Positions 52,342 to 61,588 of a DNA stretch of 64,000 nucleotides are shown in pieces. The notes beneath the pieces were generated by a model. It was not told where the DNA came from and did no database searches. It was given only the letters and a program-made list of their open reading frames with translations. Position 1 is the first letter of the stretch; each line of letters begins with the position of its first letter. This stretch comes from CAWGYT01 sp963826795 (GTDB lineage: Bacteria > Planctomycetota > Planctomycetia > Pirellulales > Pirellulaceae): positions 124,001 to 188,000 of the forward strand of contig CAWGYT010000009.1 in NCBI GenBank assembly GCA_963826795.1, in the 5' to 3' direction. Both the position numbers and the translations under genes were made by a program.

Positions 52342-54570
52342 TTAGCTGACAATTCCAATCACGAGGGCCCCCAGGTCCAACAGGTCGCGAACCACCTCTG
52401 CTCCCGATCCGGACAACCTCCCCGTCGGGAGAACGGTGAGCAGAATCCCGTCGGCTCGCGCCGAGAGCATCTGCAGGTCGGAGGGCTGATTCGTGGACGG
52501 ACCGGCCACCAGAATCATCGTATATCGTTGCCGGCACACCTCCAGCAACGTCGTCAGGCGACTGGCGGCCAGTCCCTCGCGAGGGAAACGACGGCTCCCG
52601 CAAGGGATGATGTCGACTCCCGCAATCGACGTCGGCCGAATCAGGTCGTCCAGCCCAAGCTCAAGACCCTGCAAGAAATCGGCCAGGCCGACCGATTCGG
52701 GCCGTTCGACTGGCGACGCGTGCGACGCAAATTCCGACTCAATTTGCCTGCCCGAACTGGACTGCCGGTTCCCGTTGCTCGCCGCCCGACCGTTACTCGG
52801 AACGCGCGCGATCACGCTGCTGACGATGTCCTCGTTCGTCGAGCGATGCTGAGAATCCCGGGGTCGATCACAGGCGTCAATCATCAGCACGCGTTCTTCT
52901 CGGCGGGCGAGGCACTCGGCGAGATGACTGATCGTCGGAATCGAGGACCGATCGTGATCGAGCCCGCTAAACAGGACCAGCGAACCTGGCCCGTGGGCAC
53001 TCTGTTGAATCCGAAGGGCAAGCAGCCGAATCCCTTCGGAATTGATCGATGGCGGTCGCTTCGGGTCTCGATTCGAGGCGGGCATCAGAAAGGTCCCGCG
53101 ACTGACCCGCGGAATACCCAGCGCCCTGGCGGCCTGATCGGCGGGATCGCCGGAGGGAAAGAAGTGTTCCAGGGCAAAGATCGGCAACACCAACGCGATC
53201 AGGCAGCCGCCACATGTAAACACGAACAGTTTGGCCTTCCCTTGGCTTGTTTCCGTCGTCTGCCAGGAAGCAGGTGTGAGAACCGTCATCTCGCTGAACT
53301 CGGTCGTCTCGCCGCGGCGGATGCCGTTCAGCTGCTCGAGTAACCGAGACCTGCCCAGGACGGCCTCGTCCAATTGAGCCTCCGCTTCTTCCTCTGCGGT
53401 CGAATTCAAATCGACCGATCCGACGGCATCGGACAGGCGTCGCTCGAGCGAGGCACGCCGGTTTTCGAGCAGACTCAGTTCACCCTCGATCGGCAGCAAG
53501 TCGAATTCGATCTGCTGGATCTTGGCTTCTTTGAATGTCAACTGCCGTTCCAGCACCGTGACGGCCGCGAGGCTCGCGGCGTCGAGTTCGCCTAGCACCG
53601 TCGCGCCGATCGTCTCCAGCTTGGCGCGCCACGTCAAATCGTCAAAGCCCTGATTGCTCTCTTCAAACTGATCGAGGTCTCGCCCAATCTGGGTCAACTC
53701 CGCATGCCGCTCGGAATTGGCATTGAACAGGCGCTGTCGAGTTTCCATTTGTTGCCGTCGTCCCAGCAGGAGCTCCTGGCGAACCTGATTGCGAAGCGTC
53801 TCCACGTCGGATCGCAGTGTCGCCAGCTGGCGGTTGAGCGAGGCACGGCGGAGCGTCAGGTCGTCGAGCGCTTCCTCGGCTCGCGTCAACTGATTGAGCA
53901 GTCGCTCCGCCTCACTGCCCAACGTCTCGTCGCCCTCCAGGCGTGAAGCTCGCTCCTGCCGTAACTGAACGAGCTGGTCGCGTAGCGACGCCACGCGTTG
54001 ATGGGCGGCCTCGTATTGCAGTTCCGTTTCCACGCGATATTGGGACAGCGTTTCTTTTCGACTCGCGGCCGTCACCTCGCACGCTACGCGCATCAGGGTA
54101 TTGACCAGTTCGATGGCCTGTGCCCCCTCGTTCCAGCGCAACTCGACATCGATGATGTTCGAATAGCGAGATGCGGTGATCTTGAACTGCTCGCGCAACT
54201 CTTTGGGATCAGACTGCAAGCCAGTCCGCCCTGCCAGTTCCAGCATACTCTCGTTGGACCGCATGATTTCTACGAGCTCAGGAGTCTGCGGAGCCTGATA
54301 GATCTTTTGCAGCGAGGGCGGCAAGGCGACATAGCGCAGCTGGCCGGTGGTGATTGCCTTGGGCATGGAGAATCGACCGGCGACCAAGAGCCCGGCCAAA
54401 CCGCTCAGTCCAATACAGATCGCCAGCAGCAGCCCACGTCGACGCACCACGCTGACCAACAACGGGTCATCGACGTCATCACGCGGATCGACCGGTTGCG
54501 AGCGCGAGATCGTGATCACGCGCTTGTCCAGAGAATCTTGGGGAGCAAGTTGCAGGTTGCCGTGCGTCAT
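52342..54570 (-). CDS. Wzz/GumC-like chain-length protein with degenerate BY-kinase domain
   Basis: 742 residues. A short cytoplasmic N-tail, first membrane helix (LLLAICIGLSGLAGLLVAG, ~50-68), a large periplasmic domain dominated by coiled coil (residues ~170-410, e.g. QYEAAHQRVASLRDQLVQLR), second membrane helix (LFVFTCGGCLIALVLPIFAL), then a C-terminal domain shaped like a bacterial tyrosine kinase/ATPase. The Walker A position reads LFSGLDHDRSSIPTISHLAE instead of SGxxGEGKS/T, while the Walker A'-like VLMIDACD strand remains, so ATP binding is unlikely. No tyrosine cluster is present at the end. A structural role in controlling polymer length and export is inferred. Its stop abuts the GT4 start. 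Confidence 0.88.
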   Translation of the reverse strand: MTHGNLQLAPQDSLDKRVITISRSQPVDPRDDVDDPLLVSVVRRRGLLLAICIGLSGLAGLLVAGRFSMPKAITTGQLRYVALPPSLQKIYQAPQTPELVEIMRSNESMLELAGRTGLQSDPKELREQFKITASRYSNIIDVELRWNEGAQAIELVNTLMRVACEVTAASRKETLSQYRVETELQYEAAHQRVASLRDQLVQLRQERASRLEGDETLGSEAERLLNQLTRAEEALDDLTLRRASLNRQLATLRSDVETLRNQVRQELLLGRRQQMETRQRLFNANSERHAELTQIGRDLDQFEESNQGFDDLTWRAKLETIGATVLGELDAASLAAVTVLERQLTFKEAKIQQIEFDLLPIEGELSLLENRRASLERRLSDAVGSVDLNSTAEEEAEAQLDEAVLGRSRLLEQLNGIRRGETTEFSEMTVLTPASWQTTETSQGKAKLFVFTCGGCLIALVLPIFALEHFFPSGDPADQAARALGIPRVSRGTFLMPASNRDPKRPPSINSEGIRLLALRIQQSAHGPGSLVLFSGLDHDRSSIPTISHLAECLARREERVLMIDACDRPRDSQHRSTNEDIVSSVIARVPSNGRAASNGNRQSSSGRQIESEFASHASPVERPESVGLADFLQGLELGLDDLIRPTSIAGVDIIPCGSRRFPREGLAASRLTTLLEVCRQRYTMILVAGPSTNQPSDLQMLSARADGILLTVLPTGRLSGSGAEVVRDLLDLGALVIGIVS

Positions 54571-54737
54571 GGTTAAGGTTCATCCGCAGTCGCAAGTCGC
54601 CAAAGTTCGTGAATCGACGCGCGTCGGTTCGCTCATTCTCGGTTTGGCCTCAAAGGGGTCTGACCCATTTCAATTGTGGCGATGATTTCAACCTGCCCGG
54701 GCCACGCCGCGCTGACCGGAGCCGTCTTCCGTTGGCC

Positions 54738-56183
54738 TCACGTCCCCCTCGATGACAACGCGCTCACGAGCGGCTCGCGAAGCTCGCTTCGACGCCGTGG
54801 CGGAGGCCAGACCCGGCGACGCGGCACAACCGACACCGGGAACGCTTCGGTCGCGATCGAATACGGATCAATGCCTAGCCGGCGAAGCGGTAAGAACGCC
54901 AGCGTCGTCACGGCCCCCAAGCATAGGGCGTAAAGCGGGTTGGCCATGGCATTCAGCAAACAATCGATCATGTACAGCAGTAGCAACAGCGCAATGCCCA
55001 GCACCGGACCGACTTCGGCTGCGGGCCAGTCGCCTCGACCGAACCGCCAAATGGCTAGTGTCGGAGCTAGGAGGAAACTACCAAAGAAAGGCAACAGGCC
55101 CAGCAAACCCTGCTTGCCCCACAAGATGATCCAAAGGCCATCGCAAATGGTCTGGTCCTCGCCGTACTCGTCTTGAACCTTCTCGCGTCCCCACCCTCCC
55201 CAACCCAGCCAAGGGGCTTCCAGCGCCCGCGCCGCCAGCAGCTTCTCGTTGCGGAAACGAAACTCCAACGACTGTGCCCGGTCGGGACCGAATAGGCGTG
55301 AGGCGACCTCGACCAGACTCTGGCCATCGTTTAAATCGGCTCCCCGAATCGGAAGGTAGAGCAGCGGAACGAAGACCACGCACAAAACCGGCCACGGGCT
55401 ACGCAACATCCTGACGGCCACCAAAATGGCAACGCCACCAGCCAGCAACAGCAGAGCACCGGTCGATTTGCAAAGCACCGCCGTGCCCGCCAACGGCAGT
55501 AAAAGCATCCCTGTCGAGACGCCCGCAAGTCGTCGCAAGGCACCGCTGTACCACAGGGCAAAGCCCATGAGCGAAGCAGCTGTCATCCACATCCCCAGCT
55601 CCAAGCCGGTGGAAAGGAACACCACGGGTCGCCAGCCCCCATAGCGGTGCGAATGCAGCGTGTTCAGGCGATAGCCATAGATCCAGTTGTACAGCTGAGG
55701 GCTCATCCGAATCTCGAACAGGCAGAACGGAACATAGACCAGACCGCCCACAAAAATCCCCGTCGCCAACGTCTTGATTTTCTCGAACGAATCAAAGTAC
55801 AGCCGTCCCAGAAAATACGGAGTTCCCCACAGCAGTATCGCGTCGAGCGTGTTCGAGCACCCGTCCCACAGACCGAGCGAGTTGCTGAGCGCTGAAGGGA
55901 TCGGCGAAAGGCAATAGACAATCATCAGCAGGTCGGCCGGATGCAAGCGAAACCGCATGATCCGCCGCGGCTCGGATAACCACACCGCCAACATCATGCC
56001 CAACGAGGTGGCTGAGACCTTCGTATAGTCCGGCAAACCCGCGAATTCGATCCCGCTGGAAGGTAGGAACAACCAGGCCGTCACGTAGGCCACCACCAAC
56101 GCGCGATGCCCCTTCCAGTCACGAAAAATGACGAGCACGACGGGCAGCCAGCCGTAAAGGGCAACCGGTACAAGTAGCTCCAT
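54738..56183 (-). CDS. O-antigen polymerase/ligase-like membrane protein
   Basis: 481 residues from the ATG at 56183 (MELLVPVALYGWLPV), chosen because the first membrane segment starts there; an upstream ATG at 56288 would add a polar tail. About eleven hydrophobic segments alternate with short loops; a long periplasmic-type loop follows FRFRNEKLLAARALEAPWLGWGGWG, which resembles the loop of Wzy/WaaL proteins (E-x-R-x-x-x...GxGxG type). It probably polymerises or ligates lipid-linked repeat units outside the inner membrane. The Arg-rich C-terminus (PRRRVWPPPRRRSE) would be cytoplasmic. It lies between wzx and the Wzz-like gene on the same strand. Confidence 0.82.
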   Translation of the reverse strand: MELLVPVALYGWLPVVLVIFRDWKGHRALVVAYVTAWLFLPSSGIEFAGLPDYTKVSATSLGMMLAVWLSEPRRIMRFRLHPADLLMIVYCLSPIPSALSNSLGLWDGCSNTLDAILLWGTPYFLGRLYFDSFEKIKTLATGIFVGGLVYVPFCLFEIRMSPQLYNWIYGYRLNTLHSHRYGGWRPVVFLSTGLELGMWMTAASLMGFALWYSGALRRLAGVSTGMLLLPLAGTAVLCKSTGALLLLAGGVAILVAVRMLRSPWPVLCVVFVPLLYLPIRGADLNDGQSLVEVASRLFGPDRAQSLEFRFRNEKLLAARALEAPWLGWGGWGREKVQDEYGEDQTICDGLWIILWGKQGLLGLLPFFGSFLLAPTLAIWRFGRGDWPAAEVGPVLGIALLLLLYMIDCLLNAMANPLYALCLGAVTTLAFLPLRRLGIDPYSIATEAFPVSVVPRRRVWPPPRRRSELREPLVSALSSRGT

Positions 56184-56380
56184 ACTCGTCAGTCCTTGAA
56201 ACCAGCCCCCGCGCGGGCCGTTCGCGACGCTCGCCAGGGCCGGACCGAACTCATCAGCGACCGTCGAAGCGGGGCACTCGAAAAACACTTTGGATCAAGT
56301 CAGTCTCGAACCCAAAGCAACTGACAGGCCAATTGCGCCGTTTCCACTGGGAGTTCCGCCGCTGGCCGCCCCTTCGCCTT

Positions 56381-57808
56381 TTAAATGAGCTGAGCCTGCT
56401 GCGCCACGACCAATAAGGCGGCCGCGGTGACACCCAGAATGTCGATTTCCGGAAACCAGGCGTTGATGCGACGATACAACCTGGCCTGATACGGGTACGC
56501 CAGCAGCGGTGCCACGGCGAAACCGTAAAGCAGACCGTCAGCGGGATTCCCCATCACGAAACCCAAGCCGTAACCAGCCAACATCCCGCCGAGCGCACTC
56601 AGGGTATGCGCCAGCGTGATCCGGAAGTGCGTGTGCGCTTCCCCGTAGGCCATGAAGATCGGTCCCAAGTCCGTCGCCATGCGGATCAACGCCGCCAACG
56701 CCGCAAGCTGGCAGTACCAGCCGGCGCGTAGATATTGCTGGCTGTAGATCAAACTCACCAGCGGCTGGCCGAGGATCACCAGCGTGACCAGGGCGGGACC
56801 AACCGTCAGGACGATTCCCAAACGCAACCGGCGAATCTTGGCCCGCACCATCTCCGGCGGCTCGTGGCGGATTCGAGCGTAGAAGGGATGAGCGATCCCG
56901 AGCTGAATCCGCCAATATAGAGTCATCGGCAAAGCCGCGAGATTCGCTCCGATCACATAGCTTCCCAGCTGCGTGGCCGAGATCACCTTGCCCAGTGCCA
57001 AGCGGTCGCCACGCTCCTGCAGCACCGTGACGCCACTGCTGGCCATGGCCCACCGCCCGAACGAAACGAGACTGCGGACGGCCTCCGGATCCCAGCAAAA
57101 CCAGTTGCGGCGATGGTCACACAGGGCGTAGGAAAACGCCGTGTACGCCGAAGCCGCCGCCAGCCAGCCAAAGGCCAGTGCCGCGACCGAGGGGACGAAA
57201 AAGGCGAACACGACCGTCAACGTCGTCCCGACAACCTGAGAACCGCAATCCACCATCACCAGTCGATGATTTCGGAGCTCGCGTTTGGCAATCAAGAGGC
57301 TGGTCGACGCGAAGCCGCGAATCACGGACGAAAAACCAGCCACGGGTAAGATCCAAGTCAATTGCGGCAGCTCGTAGAAGCTCGCAAATGGAATCGCGCC
57401 CAGGCAGGCCACGCCCCACAGCATCCAACCCCGGAGAATTGAGACGGTCCAGACGGTATCGAGAAAACGCGGATCCTTGCCACGAGGGTGGTGAATGACG
57501 CTCGCCACCAGACCGACGTCGGACAACATGGTCAGGGCCATCAGAAAGACCTGCGCCAGCCCCATCATCCCGAAGGCTTCCGGCGCCACCAGCCGGGTCA
57601 GGACCATGTTCCCCACGAACCGCCAGAACTGCATCCCCAGCTGCCCGCCAATCTCCCAGCTCAGGCTGCTCAGCACTCGCTCGCGCAACGGTCGCTCAGT
57701 CGACAACGTCGAGACCGAAGTCGACCGCATTTCAAGTTGCGAAGGAACGGTCACGTGGCGAATTGGCTCACTTCCGGGTTCTGAACGGTTGATAAGACCC
57801 ATTATCAA
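56381..57808 (-). CDS. wzx: polysaccharide flippase of the MOP superfamily (Wzx-like)
   Basis: 475 residues with about 12-14 hydrophobic segments. After a ~40-residue cytoplasmic tail comes RERVLSSLSWEIGGQLGMQFWRFVGNMVLTRLVAPEAFGMMGLAQVF, typical of the first helices of Polysacc_synt/Wzx proteins; GLVASVIHHP and RFLDTVWTVSILRG follow as in this family. It would flip the undecaprenyl-linked repeat unit across the inner membrane. It is the first gene of the minus-strand run; the next gene starts 197 bases downstream. The most upstream ATG is used; MRSTSVSTLSTERP would be another start. Confidence 0.88.
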   Translation of the reverse strand: MIMGLINRSEPGSEPIRHVTVPSQLEMRSTSVSTLSTERPLRERVLSSLSWEIGGQLGMQFWRFVGNMVLTRLVAPEAFGMMGLAQVFLMALTMLSDVGLVASVIHHPRGKDPRFLDTVWTVSILRGWMLWGVACLGAIPFASFYELPQLTWILPVAGFSSVIRGFASTSLLIAKRELRNHRLVMVDCGSQVVGTTLTVVFAFFVPSVAALAFGWLAAASAYTAFSYALCDHRRNWFCWDPEAVRSLVSFGRWAMASSGVTVLQERGDRLALGKVISATQLGSYVIGANLAALPMTLYWRIQLGIAHPFYARIRHEPPEMVRAKIRRLRLGIVLTVGPALVTLVILGQPLVSLIYSQQYLRAGWYCQLAALAALIRMATDLGPIFMAYGEAHTHFRITLAHTLSALGGMLAGYGLGFVMGNPADGLLYGFAVAPLLAYPYQARLYRRINAWFPEIDILGVTAAALLVVAQQAQLI

Positions 57809-58161
57809 TTAGGTCATTCGCCAAACAGCGCGGGAATCCACTCGGCTCGCCGCTCGATTCCCCTCGCTGGGTGAGATAATCGGTTCAGAACCGTCAATCA
57901 TGTCCGATCCTCGCCGCCCCACCTCGGTCCGGCTTGCACCCGTCTCCCCGAGGTCGAATGGGCTGGGAAAGCCGCGGGGGCGGAGGATTCGCGGGACCCG
58001 TTACGTCGACCTTCGTGTCCCGAGTTCGTCCCTTGTTTCCTTTTCGACACGGACACCGTAAGCTCTGATTCCAGGGCCGTTCGGATCGCGTCCCCCGCGC
58101 CGGCGGTCCGCCGGGCCTACGTCGCCCCGCCCGCTCGCTGTTTCTCCAAGGAACGACTACG
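57809..58161. other. divergent intergenic region
   Basis: Separates the EPS run (minus) from the glycosylasparaginase gene (plus). Both promoters should be here. TTGACG occurs on the minus strand near 57890 but has no well-spaced -10 box. No gene was seen. Confidence 0.4.
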
Positions 58162-59131
58162 ATGCCGCATCGACGCCAGTTTCTCCAGCAATCGCTCGCC
58201 CTGACCGCAGGAACCATGCTCGCTGCCCGTTCGACCTCCGCCGCCGACGCGCATCGGCGACCGTTGATCCTTTCCACCTGGCCCTTTGGCAAGCCGGCGA
58301 ACGATCGGGCCCTCGAGGTCCTTCAGCAAGGTGGCTCAACGCTGGACGCCGTCGAGCAAGGGATTCGCGTCACCGAAGATTCCGGAAATCTCTCAGTCGG
58401 GCTCAGCGGAAAGCCTAACGCGGCGGGCTTTGCCCAATTGGACGCCTGCATCATGCATGGCCCCGGCCACCGCGCCGGCAGCGTGGCAGCGCTGGAAGGG
58501 ATCGTGCATCCCATCTCCGTTGCCCGACGCGTGATGGAAACGACGCCGCACGTCATGCTGGCCGGCCACAGCGCCCGCTCGTTCGCCCTCCGCGAGGGCT
58601 TCGCATCCGTCGACATCAGCGAGCACGCGCAAGAACGAGGCGTGGTGGCAAACGCGAGCGTCCGAACCGGTCGTACCGCAGGACGTCAACGCCGACAATC
58701 ACGATACGATTACGTTGCTCGTGTTGGCCCAGGATGGAACGATTTCCGGTGGTTGCTCGACCAGCGGGTTGGCCCAGAAGCTGCCGGGGCGCATCGGCGA
58801 CTCGCCCATCATCGGCGGCGGCTTGTATGTGGACAACGAAGTGGGAGCGGCCGGCGCCACGGGAATCGGCGAGAACGTGATGCGCTACTGCGCGACCTTC
58901 TTGATCGTGGAATTGATGCGTGGAGGACTCGACCCAACCGCCGCCTGCCAAAAGGTGATCGATCGAATCGCGGCCTCGGAGCCCGCCGGCCGTGAGCTCG
59001 GCATTAGCTTCCTCGCCCTCGACAAACAGGGGCGCTTCGGGGCCGCCGGCACCGCGGAGTTCCCACACGCCGTGACCTATCCGGGCTATAGTGAGGTCGT
59101 GACGGCTCCCGCCTATCGCCCCCAATTGTAG
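58162..59131 (+). CDS. exported N4-(beta-N-acetylglucosaminyl)-L-asparaginase-like Ntn hydrolase, frameshifted
   Basis: A twin-arginine-type signal (HRRQFLQQSLALTAGTMLAA) opens the protein. The alpha-chain part reads ALEVLQQGGSTLDAVEQGI, SVGLSGKPNAAGFAQLDACIMHGPG and GSVAALEGIVHPISVARRVM, as in glycosylasparaginases. The frame breaks near 58627-58632; removing one base gives SEHAKNEAWWQTRASEPVV and then PQDVNADNHDTITLLVLAQDG. The Thr of HDTI is the expected nucleophile exposed by self-cleavage. The beta chain follows: GGCSTSGLAQKLPGRIGDSPIIGGGLYVDNEVGAAGATGIGE. About 322 residues. It would split the Asn-GlcNAc link or isoaspartyl peptides in the periplasm. The single shift is probably a sequence error. 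Confidence 0.85.
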
Positions 59132-59159
59132 CGCGGACAGCGACGGCCCCGTCACTCAC

Positions 59160-60047
59160 ATGCCGTCTCCCGAAACGGGTCGCCCTGGGCAATTGCCGAA
59201 CGGGTCGTTCATGAGTTTACACGCGATTCACCACTGCGTCGCCGTTTGCGGAGTGTGGGCCGTACTCGCCACCGGCTGCCGACCCGCGCCGCGCCGGCCG
59301 GCCGAGCCGGAGCTGTTGGCCCCGGGTCGGGAATTACCTCCGCTGGTCGCAACCGGGTGGCTGAATGGACCCTCGCCTCGTGTCGAGTCGCTCCGAGGTC
59401 ACGTGGTCGTGATCTGCAGCTGGGCCTCCTGGTGCGAACCCTGTCGCCGGGCAGTTCCGGAATATGTGCGGTTGTTCCAACAGTATCGCGATCGGGGCGT
59501 GATCTTCATTGGATTGACCGCCGAGGGTCCCTCGGAACTGGAGGAAATTCGCGCCCACTTGGCTCATCAGAAGATTGAGTGGACCAACGGCTATGGAGCG
59601 GGCGACGCGATTCAGGCCCTGGGCGCTGTCTCCGTCCCGTCATCCCTGGTTGTCGGTCCCGCGGGCCGGGTCGTTTGGAATAGCTCTCAGGCAGGATCCC
59701 TCGCCGACGCGATCGAAACCGCGTTGAGCCAATCGGCCGACCCAGGCGACCAGCCGGTGGTGCGCCCCCACGCAGGTCCGTCACGGGTCCGGTTACGTAA
59801 GCTGGCCACGCTGAACTCGATTGGGTTTATCCCCGTGATCGATCCGGTCGATGCAGGAAAAGGACTCGACCAGCAGCCAACCGCGCGCCATGCTCAGCAA
59901 TGCGGTCGCCGCGACCTTTGGTTCGCAACCAGGAGGGGGACCGAAGAGCCAGCTCAATTCACCTTTGCATGGTCGCCGAAGCGGACTAAATTGGCGGCTC
60001 GTAGGGAGACAGGTTTCAAAGCAACAGGAGGTTGCGATGCTAATTAG
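59160..60047 (+). CDS. TlpA/ResA-like thioredoxin-fold protein
   Basis: Residues ~17-45 contain a signal peptide with a possible lipobox (LATGC). The thioredoxin domain (residues ~55-190) shows VVICSWASWCEPCRRAVPEY with a CEPC active site, VIFIGLTAEGPSELEEI, the cis-Pro strand GAVSVPSSLVVGPAGRVVWNSSQAG and a final helix. It is likely a periplasmic disulfide oxidoreductase. The ~95 residues after SADPGDQPVV have no thioredoxin character and run into the next gene, so the real end is probably earlier and hidden by a frame shift, or the tail is non-functional. The start could also be the ATG at 59212. Confidence 0.72.
   Translation: MPSPETGRPGQLPNGSFMSLHAIHHCVAVCGVWAVLATGCRPAPRRPAEPELLAPGRELPPLVATGWLNGPSPRVESLRGHVVVICSWASWCEPCRRAVPEYVRLFQQYRDRGVIFIGLTAEGPSELEEIRAHLAHQKIEWTNGYGAGDAIQALGAVSVPSSLVVGPAGRVVWNSSQAGSLADAIETALSQSADPGDQPVVRPHAGPSRVRLRKLATLNSIGFIPVIDPVDAGKGLDQQPTARHAQQCGRRDLWFATRRGTEEPAQFTFAWSPKRTKLAARRETGFKATGGCDAN
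60026..60031 (+). promoter_or_regulatory. ribosome binding site deciding the start of the 89-residue gene
   Basis: A perfect AGGAGG lies 5 bases before ATG 60037. It indicates that this ATG, not an upstream in-frame one at 59851, is used, and that the small gene is separate from the thioredoxin gene it overlaps. Confidence 0.7.
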
Positions 60048-60306
60048 CCCAGACGTCGGTGAGGTTCGCGCGATTGTGCGCCGCATTTTTGGTGACCTCG
60101 GGGTAGAACCCAAGACGATGTTCGATCTTTCGGAGACGATTCTCGTCGACGAGGGCCGTATTCGCGCTCGTTCGTACCGAGTCGAGGATTTGATGGCCAT
60201 GTGGATGATCGACCTTGGCATCCTTCAGTTTTACGATGCGGAAGGAAATATGCTGAGGCGGGCCAATCTGTTCTCCGAATCGGGACCTCGGCGGATGGCC
60301 GCCTGA
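60037..60306 (+). CDS. small hypothetical protein, 89 residues
   Basis: Starts after an AGGAGG site. The sequence is well-formed and acidic-helical (SPDVGEVRAIVRRIFGDLGV, LMAMWMIDLGILQFYDAEGN). No signal or membrane segment. I do not recognise a family. It begins inside the 3' end of the thioredoxin-fold ORF. Confidence 0.65.
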   Translation: MLISPDVGEVRAIVRRIFGDLGVEPKTMFDLSETILVDEGRIRARSYRVEDLMAMWMIDLGILQFYDAEGNMLRRANLFSESGPRRMAA

Positions 60307-60505
60307 AGCGTGGAATCGATCGAATCCCTTGGTCCGCGTGGCGTGGCCAACCCGGGCGGTGTCGCCAACCGGGGCGGTGTGGCCAACCGGGATCGAGGTA
60401 CGGCATCGCGCGGGCAAGTCGCTTTTCTTGCCCTGACCGGAACGTTAGAATGCGTCCGGCGTGCCCGCTTTACCGTGTTCTCGACTCGTGATGGCCGGTC
60501 GGACG

Positions 60506-61463
60506 ATGTTTCTCCCGCGACGTGAATCGTTTCTCCCGCGACGTGAATTCCTGGCGCAAGCAGGTGCCGCCGCATTGGCCTCGGGCTATCTGACGCGGTG
60601 GGCCTTGGGCCAGAACCGCGCGGAATCCTCGACGTGCCGATTCGGACTGGTGACGTACCTGTGGGGCAAGGACCTCACCCTGCCTCAGTTGCTGACCGCC
60701 TGTGAGGCCAGCGAGGTCCTGGGGGTCGAGCTGCGGACCACGCATCGTCACGGCGTCGAGCCTGAATTGAGCCAAGCCGAGCGGCGCGACGTCCGAATGC
60801 GTTTTGAAGACTGTCCCGTCGCGCTCGTCGGACTAGGAAGCAATGAGCGATTTGATCATGTCGAGCCCGAGCAACTCAAGGCTGCAATCGATCGAAGCAA
60901 AGCGTTTCTCCAGTTGAGCCACGACCTGGGTTCGACGGGTGTGAAGGTCAAGGGAGACCAGTTTCATGCGGGTATTCCCCGCGAGCAGACGTTGGATCAG
61001 GTTGCTTCGGCACTGCGGGAACTGGGGGACTTTGCGGCCAACTTGAATCAGCAAGTTCGGCTTGAAGTCCACGGTGGGTTCCAGGATTTGCCGGTTCATC
61101 ACGAAATCATGCAGCGCACCCAGCACGCTGCAAGTCCGCACCTGCTGGAACTCGAACCAACAGGATCTCGCCGGGGCGGGCTTGGAGGCGAATTTTCATC
61201 TCGTGCGCGATTTCTTCGGCGACACGGCCCACGTCCGCCAGTTGGATTCGGCAGGGTACCCCTGGCCCAAGCTGATTGAGCTGTTCGTGGCGACCGGCTA
61301 CCGCGGCTGGGTTCTGCTGGAGGCTCACGGTCAAGTGAACCCAGACGAGGTGGCCGACCGGCTGCGTGAGCAGCGCGCCCTGTTCACAAGCTACCTCGAC
61401 CAGGCGATCGCCCAACCGGGATCTGAGCCGCCGTCCGGACCCGGAGGGCGAAGCTCCCGCTGA
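60506..61463 (+). CDS. exported sugar phosphate isomerase/epimerase-like TIM-barrel protein, frameshifted
   Basis: A twin-arginine-type signal is partly duplicated (LPRRESFLPRREFLAQAG). The domain reads CRFGLVTYLWGKDLTLPQLLTACEASEVLGVELRTTH..., typical of xylose-isomerase-like barrels exported in planctomycetes. The frame breaks near 61126-61132, where removing one base joins QRTQHA to VRTCWNSNQQDL and then GLEANFHLVRDFFGDTAHVRQLD and GYRGWVLLEAHG. About 318 residues. Metal-binding His and Glu residues are plausible (EVHGGF, HVRQLD, LLEAHG). The substrate is unknown. The last residues (GPGGRSSR) and stop come from a dispersed palindrome. ATG at 60461 or 60491 are alternative starts. Confidence 0.8.
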
Positions 61464-61575
61464 GCCGCTGGCGGACGTTTTTCGCCTGATGATTTCTCTC
61501 GTTCACGGCTCGGCAGGAGCCTCGCCCTCCCGATATTGTTCACGGCTCGGCAGGAGCCTCGCCCTCCCGATATTG
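61443..61575. repeat. REP-like palindromes with a 37-base tandem duplication
   Basis: Left arm GGAGGGCGAAGCTCCCGCTG at 61443-61462 and two right arms beginning GGCTCGGCAGGAGCCTCGCC at 61507 and 61544. The unit from 61502 to 61538 is repeated exactly at 61539-61575. Same family as 47384-47468. It lies between two genes on the same strand and may form a terminator. Frames reading through it give the SAGASPSR/EGEAPAEP-type peptides and are not genes. Confidence 0.85.
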
Positions 61576-61588
61576 ACGGCGATCGACC

